From: Streptosporangiaceae bacterium
GTDB taxonomy: Bacteria; Actinomycetota; Actinomycetes; Streptosporangiales; Streptosporangiaceae
Direction of reading: 5' to 3'
NCBI GenBank assembly: GCA_030050125.1
Contig: JASIJN010000522.1
Location: 1-8,927 of the forward strand
Length of the DNA stretch: 8,927 nt
Numbering within the stretch: the stretch's first letter is position 1; each line of letters opens with the position of its first letter. Positions 6,079 to 8,927 of this stretch are shown here, one piece after another. The position numbers and the translations under genes are program-made. A model generated the notes under the pieces. The model saw nothing but the letters and a program-made list of their open reading frames with translations. It did not search any database and had not been told where the DNA came from.

Positions 6079-7920
6079 TCAGGACTTCAGGTACCAGGTC
6101 GACGGGTAGATGTGCGCGGTGGAGTCTTGCGCCGTCACCCCGCCGAGCTTCGGGGAGATCGCCGAGATCTGGTACGCGCTGTTCGGGAACCAGAGGTCGG
6201 GAAGCTGGTCGGCGACGAGCAGCTGGTAGTTGTCGAAGGCCGTCTGGGAGGCTGACCCGTTGGCGGTGAGCATCTGCTTGATCAGGGCCTCCACCTGGCT
6301 GTCGCAGTAGTTGCCGCCGTTGGTCGCGCCGCCGCAGCCGAACAGGCTGTCCCCGTCGGGGAAGTAGATCGGCACGTAGGTGTAGACCGGCGAGGCGATG
6401 ATGCTCAGCGCCGTGGAACTGGCCGGGCACTGGCTGACGGTCTTGCCGATGCACTCGTAGCCTTCGGACAGAACCGTGTTCTCCGGCGCCTGGCGCAGCT
6501 GCAGCTGGATACCGGCCGAGCCGAACGCCGACTGCATGGCCTCGACCTCGTCCTGCAGCTGGGGGAAGCCGCTGGTGTAGAGGAGCGGGATCGCGAGCGC
6601 GGTCCCGCTGGCGATGCCCGCGCCGCAGTCGGCGCTGCCGGAACCGGGCCGGGTGCAGGTGGCGGTCCCGCCCTTGGGGATCGTCCATCCGTGCGCGGTG
6701 AGCAGCGCGTCCGCGGCGGCCGTGCTGAACGGGTACGGGTTCTTGTTCTCGGCCGGGTCGAGGAAGCTGCTGGCCGGGAACGTCGGCACCGGGCCGTACG
6801 TCGGCGTCCCGTAGTTGAGCAGGATGTCCTTGATATACGCCGGCTGGTTGATCAGGTGCTGCATCGCCTGGCGGATGTAGAGCTGGTTCTCCAGCGGGGC
6901 GTACTTGGGATTGCTGAAGTTGATCCCCACGAAGGTCAGGCCCCACTCATACCAGGGCTTGACGGAGTAGCCCTGTGATTCGAGGTTCCCCAGGTCGCCG
7001 ATCTCGGTGTTGGGGACGTAGCCGTAGTCGACGCTGCCGGACTGGAGGGCATTGAACTCGGCGGTCGAGCTGGTGAACGGGAGTTCCTCGAACTCGCTGA
7101 TCTTCGGCTTGTCCGGGCCGGAGTACGCCGTGTTGGGTATGAGGATCGTCTGGCCGGTGACCTGGAAGCCGGTCTTGGGCTTGAGGTGCCAGGGCCCGTC
7201 GACGACCTGCCAGAGCGGGTTGGTGTCCCAGGTCGACAGCGACATCGACTGCTGGTTCAGGTAGTTGTAGACCTTCTCGGCGCCGGCCGTGGTCTCGTCG
7301 TAGTTCCCGACCGGGCTGCTGGCCGAGGTCTTGTCCCACACCGCCTGCGGGATCGGCTGGAGGATCGACAGCCCGTTATAGAGCAGGTACGTCGGGTTGT
7401 AGGTGACGTTGAACTTGAGCACGAAGGTGTCCGGCGACGGAGCGGACATGCCGGCCACGTGGTCCATCCAGCCGCCGGGGACGTAGGCCGCGCTGTTGTT
7501 CTTCTCCGCCAGCAGCAGGTTCATCCAGAACTCGAGGTCACGCGAGGTGACCGGCTTGCCGTTGGACCACTTGTAGTTCTTCAGCTTCATCGTGACGGTC
7601 CGGCCGCCGTCGGAGAACACCGGCGGGTAGGCCATGCTCTCCGGGTAGTTGATCGTGGCCTGGTCGCTGTTGCTGTGGCCGAACCAGTACAGCGGCAGCC
7701 ACATGAGCGGCTGCAGGTAGGTGATGTTGTTGTTGCCCGAGTTCGCCCCGTCGTACAGCGGGAAGATGTACGTGGGGGGCGAGCCTGGTTGCTCGGCGAA
7801 GGTGACGATGCCCCCGGTCTGGGGCTTGCCGCCCGAACTCGGGCTCGAGCTCGCGCTGCAGGCGGACAGCAGGAGCGCGGCCAGGCCGGCGGCGACGGCA
7901 AGCGTCCGGCGACAGTTCAT
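6079..7920 (-). CDS. Peptide ABC transporter substrate-binding lipoprotein (SBP family 5), 613 aa
   Basis: Extracytoplasmic receptor that captures the substrate, probably oligopeptides, for the two permeases encoded downstream. The signal peptide has a short basic N terminus, a hydrophobic core and the lipobox L-S-A-C (18-21). Cleavage before Cys21 and lipid anchoring to the outer face of the membrane are expected. A Ser/Gly linker follows (22-37). The mature part has the SBP_bac_5 plan, with segments such as K-W-S-N-G-K-P-V-T-S-R-D (117-128) and Y-I-R-Q-A-M-Q-H-L-I-N (348-358). Six cysteines in the C-terminal half form three close pairs (422/432, 490/498, 529/539), possibly disulfides. ATG 7920 has a GGGAG 6 bases upstream. 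An in-frame ATG at 7938 also has a GGGAG, 9 bases upstream, and would add six residues before the signal peptide. The length is slightly long for the family. Substrate class is inferred from the neighbours. Confidence 0.93.
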   Translation of the reverse strand: MNCRRTLAVAAGLAALLLSACSASSSPSSGGKPQTGGIVTFAEQPGSPPTYIFPLYDGANSGNNNITYLQPLMWLPLYWFGHSNSDQATINYPESMAYPPVFSDGGRTVTMKLKNYKWSNGKPVTSRDLEFWMNLLLAEKNNSAAYVPGGWMDHVAGMSAPSPDTFVLKFNVTYNPTYLLYNGLSILQPIPQAVWDKTSASSPVGNYDETTAGAEKVYNYLNQQSMSLSTWDTNPLWQVVDGPWHLKPKTGFQVTGQTILIPNTAYSGPDKPKISEFEELPFTSSTAEFNALQSGSVDYGYVPNTEIGDLGNLESQGYSVKPWYEWGLTFVGINFSNPKYAPLENQLYIRQAMQHLINQPAYIKDILLNYGTPTYGPVPTFPASSFLDPAENKNPYPFSTAAADALLTAHGWTIPKGGTATCTRPGSGSADCGAGIASGTALAIPLLYTSGFPQLQDEVEAMQSAFGSAGIQLQLRQAPENTVLSEGYECIGKTVSQCPASSTALSIIASPVYTYVPIYFPDGDSLFGCGGATNGGNYCDSQVEALIKQMLTANGSASQTAFDNYQLLVADQLPDLWFPNSAYQISAISPKLGGVTAQDSTAHIYPSTWYLKS

Positions 7921-7926
7921 GTGTGA

Positions 7927-7931
7927 CTCCC
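7927..7931 (-). promoter_or_regulatory. Shine-Dalgarno GGGAG of the lipoprotein gene
   Basis: GGGAG on the minus strand, 6 bases before ATG 7920, favours this start. The rival ATG at 7938 has its own GGGAG, but that one is part of an inverted repeat. Confidence 0.55.
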
Positions 7932-7940
7932 GTTCCATCC

Positions 7941-7954
7941 GCGGGATCTCCCGC
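7941..7954. promoter_or_regulatory. Perfect inverted repeat in the operon leader
   Basis: Six-base arms 7941-7946 and 7949-7954 are separated by two bases, a compact palindrome-like element 20 bases upstream of the lipoprotein start. The compact form suits a dimeric regulator's operator. It also includes a GGGAG that could serve the alternative ATG 7938. Its role is inferred from position only. Confidence 0.35.
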
Positions 7955-7977
7955 CGGCTGGCATCAGTGTCGATCCA

Positions 7978-8037
7978 GGCTGAATCGAAGAGCCGCCCGC
8001 GGAAGTCTCAGCCGAGCCCGCGGCGGCGCGAGCGGGC
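7978..8037. repeat. Nested inverted repeats and 21-base-spaced direct repeat in the operon leader
   Basis: Arms 7978-7983 and 8008-8013 are complementary over six bases, and so are 8016-8021 and 8032-8037. The octamer GCCCGCGG occurs at 7995-8002 and again at 8016-8023, exactly 21 bases apart, which is two helical turns. These elements lie between the regulator and the lipoprotein gene, where the operon promoter should be. They may be regulator-binding sites or alternative mRNA hairpins. GC-rich composition makes chance repeats common. Confidence 0.3.
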
Positions 8038-8079
8038 AGCAGATGCTGGCCCGTTTTGCTCTGCTTTGCAGGTCAGTAT

Positions 8080-8098
8080 GGCGTTGGCAGGCATTGGC
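8080..8098. promoter_or_regulatory. Tandem GGCRTTGGC repeat, candidate operator
   Basis: Two copies of the nonamer GGCRTTGGC (8080-8088 and 8090-8098) follow each other at a 10-base period, so both face the same side of the helix. They sit just past the stop of the PucR-type regulator gene and upstream of the transporter operon. They are more AT-containing than the surrounding sequence. A binding site for the neighbouring regulator is a reasonable guess. No clear -35/-10 pair was found nearby. Confidence 0.35.
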
Positions 8099-8101
8099 GA
8101 G

Positions 8102-8927
8102 CTATGTAGCGATGGCCGAACGTAACGAGCGCGGTTCGTCGGATCCAACGATGGATCTCGGCGCCGCCGATGCCTGTCGGCGCGCGTCCTGCGGCCCTCG
8201 CCCGTGCGGCCGGCGGGTGGCCGACAGCTGCACGAGGGCGGCCAGGCGGGCCCGGGAATCCTCCAGATCGAGGCCGCTGACCTCCCAGATCCGGCGCAGC
8301 CGATAGCGGAACGTGTTGGGGTGCACGTGCACGGCCGCCGCGGCCTGGCTGACGTCGCCGAACGCCTCCAGGTAGGCGTGCAGCGATCCGGTGAGCTCGG
8401 TACCGTTCTCGGCGTCGTAGCCGATCAGCCGCGCGATGGGCCCGTAGGAGCGGGCATCGTCGTCGTCGAGGATCTCGCCGAGCCGGTCGAGCACGGCCTC
8501 CAGGTAGACGTCATCCAGGCGGGCGGCGCGCCCGTCCGGGCTGGTGTCCCGCAGCACCCGTACCGTCCGCTCGGCCTCGGCCCGGGCCCGGCTCAGCCCC
8601 GGCAGCGACTGGGCGGGGCCGCCGACGCCGATGACGACCGGGTCCCGGCTGCCGATCCGGGCCACGAAGCTGTCGGCCAGCGCGCAGATGCGCTCCGCGG
8701 CCTGGGCCGGGTCGCAGTCGCCCGCGGGGACCACGGCGTACACGAGGCGTCCGATCCTGGCGATGACGGCGTCAGCGTGGATCGCGCCGAGGTGCAGAGT
8801 GAGGGCGTCGGCCAGCCGCTGGCTGGCCGCCTCATGCCCGGCACCGCGGACGCCGAGCGGCTGGCAGGCCAGCACGCACAGCGGGCCGGCGGGCAGGCCC
8901 AGGCGGATCGCCGCCTGGTGCGCGGCC
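8102..8927 (-). CDS. PucR/CdaR-type transcriptional regulator, partial (N terminus outside window)
   Basis: C-terminal 274 residues of a PucR/CdaR-family activator; the frame stays open through the right edge, so the gene starts beyond the window. A GTG at 8875 is in frame, but the codons before it still read as protein of this family (R-L-G-L-P-A-G-P), so it is not taken as the start. Counting from the window edge, residues about 10-130 resemble the GGDEF-like middle domain of CdaR/PucR proteins, including V-V-I-G-V-G-G-P-A-Q-S-L-P-G-L-S (97-112). Residues about 179-236 are the PucR C-terminal helix-turn-helix, with S-L-H-A-Y-L-E, G-D-V-S-Q-A-A-A-A-V-H-V-H-P-N-T-F-R-Y-R-L and L-D-L-E-D-S-R-A-R-L. 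A tail of about 38 residues follows. It lies on the same strand, 181 bases before the peptide transporter operon, and is the obvious candidate regulator. The inducer is unknown. Confidence 0.9.
   Translation of the reverse strand, partial: AAHQAAIRLGLPAGPLCVLACQPLGVRGAGHEAASQRLADALTLHLGAIHADAVIARIGRLVYAVVPAGDCDPAQAAERICALADSFVARIGSRDPVVIGVGGPAQSLPGLSRARAEAERTVRVLRDTSPDGRAARLDDVYLEAVLDRLGEILDDDDARSYGPIARLIGYDAENGTELTGSLHAYLEAFGDVSQAAAAVHVHPNTFRYRLRRIWEVSGLDLEDSRARLAALVQLSATRRPHGRGPQDARRQASAAPRSIVGSDEPRSLRSAIAT

Noticed and set aside
5229..6269. 346-codon plus-strand open frame opposite the DppB-type permease
   Set aside because: Composition dominated by Arg, Gln, His and Asp with no fold pattern. 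The opposite strand encodes an unmistakable permease.
8060..8110. Sigma70-like promoter around the minus-strand CATACT hexamer near 8075-8080
   Set aside because: Four of six matches to the -10 consensus, but no acceptable -35 at normal spacing; too weak to annotate.
8876..8927. Taking GTG 8875 as the regulator's true start
   Set aside because: The frame continues without a stop to the window edge, and the extra residues fit the middle domain of the PucR/CdaR family, so the gene is truncated by the window.

Overview
The window comes from the chromosome, or a large replicon, of a high-GC actinobacterium. The coding DNA is very GC-rich with strong G/C bias at third codon positions. One start is GTG and one mRNA appears leaderless. 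The regulator is a PucR/CdaR-type protein and the solute-binding lipoprotein has an actinobacterial look. Assignment below phylum level is not supportable from this stretch. No RNA gene, CRISPR array, insertion sequence or other mobile element was seen. No gap between genes exceeds 200 bases.

Left part (1-3347): a small orphan protein of unknown function lies on the minus strand (71-448), with a GC-rich hairpin behind it. A structured 196-base divergent intergenic region separates it from two plus-strand serine hydrolases. These are a compact alpha/beta-hydrolase (645-1511) and a CocE/NonD-family (peptidase S15-like) hydrolase (1632-3347). The second lacks a ribosome-binding site but has a -10-like hexamer at the right distance for a leaderless transcript.

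Right part (3338-8927, all minus strand, read from right to left): a PucR/CdaR-type regulator runs off the right edge. A 181-base leader rich in repeats and inverted repeats follows. Then comes a tightly packed operon: family 5 solute-binding lipoprotein, DppB-type permease, DppC-type permease and an M55 zinc D-aminopeptidase (DppA-like). Intergenic distances are 16 bases, a 4-base overlap and 11 bases, and Shine-Dalgarno motifs sit on preceding stop codons, so translation is probably coupled. The operon's last codons overlap the end of the CocE-like gene by 10 bases, tail to tail.

The natural reading is a regulated system that captures oligopeptides at the cell surface, imports them and hydrolyses them in the cytoplasm. 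A peptidase specific for D-amino-acid N termini suggests D-Ala-containing wall peptides or similar compounds as substrate. The gene set recalls the Bacillus subtilis dpp operon, which also joins a DppA D-aminopeptidase to a dipeptide transporter. Here the peptidase is last rather than first, and no DppD/DppF ATPase is present in the window. The convergent CocE-like hydrolase might act on related amides or esters, but that link is only positional.
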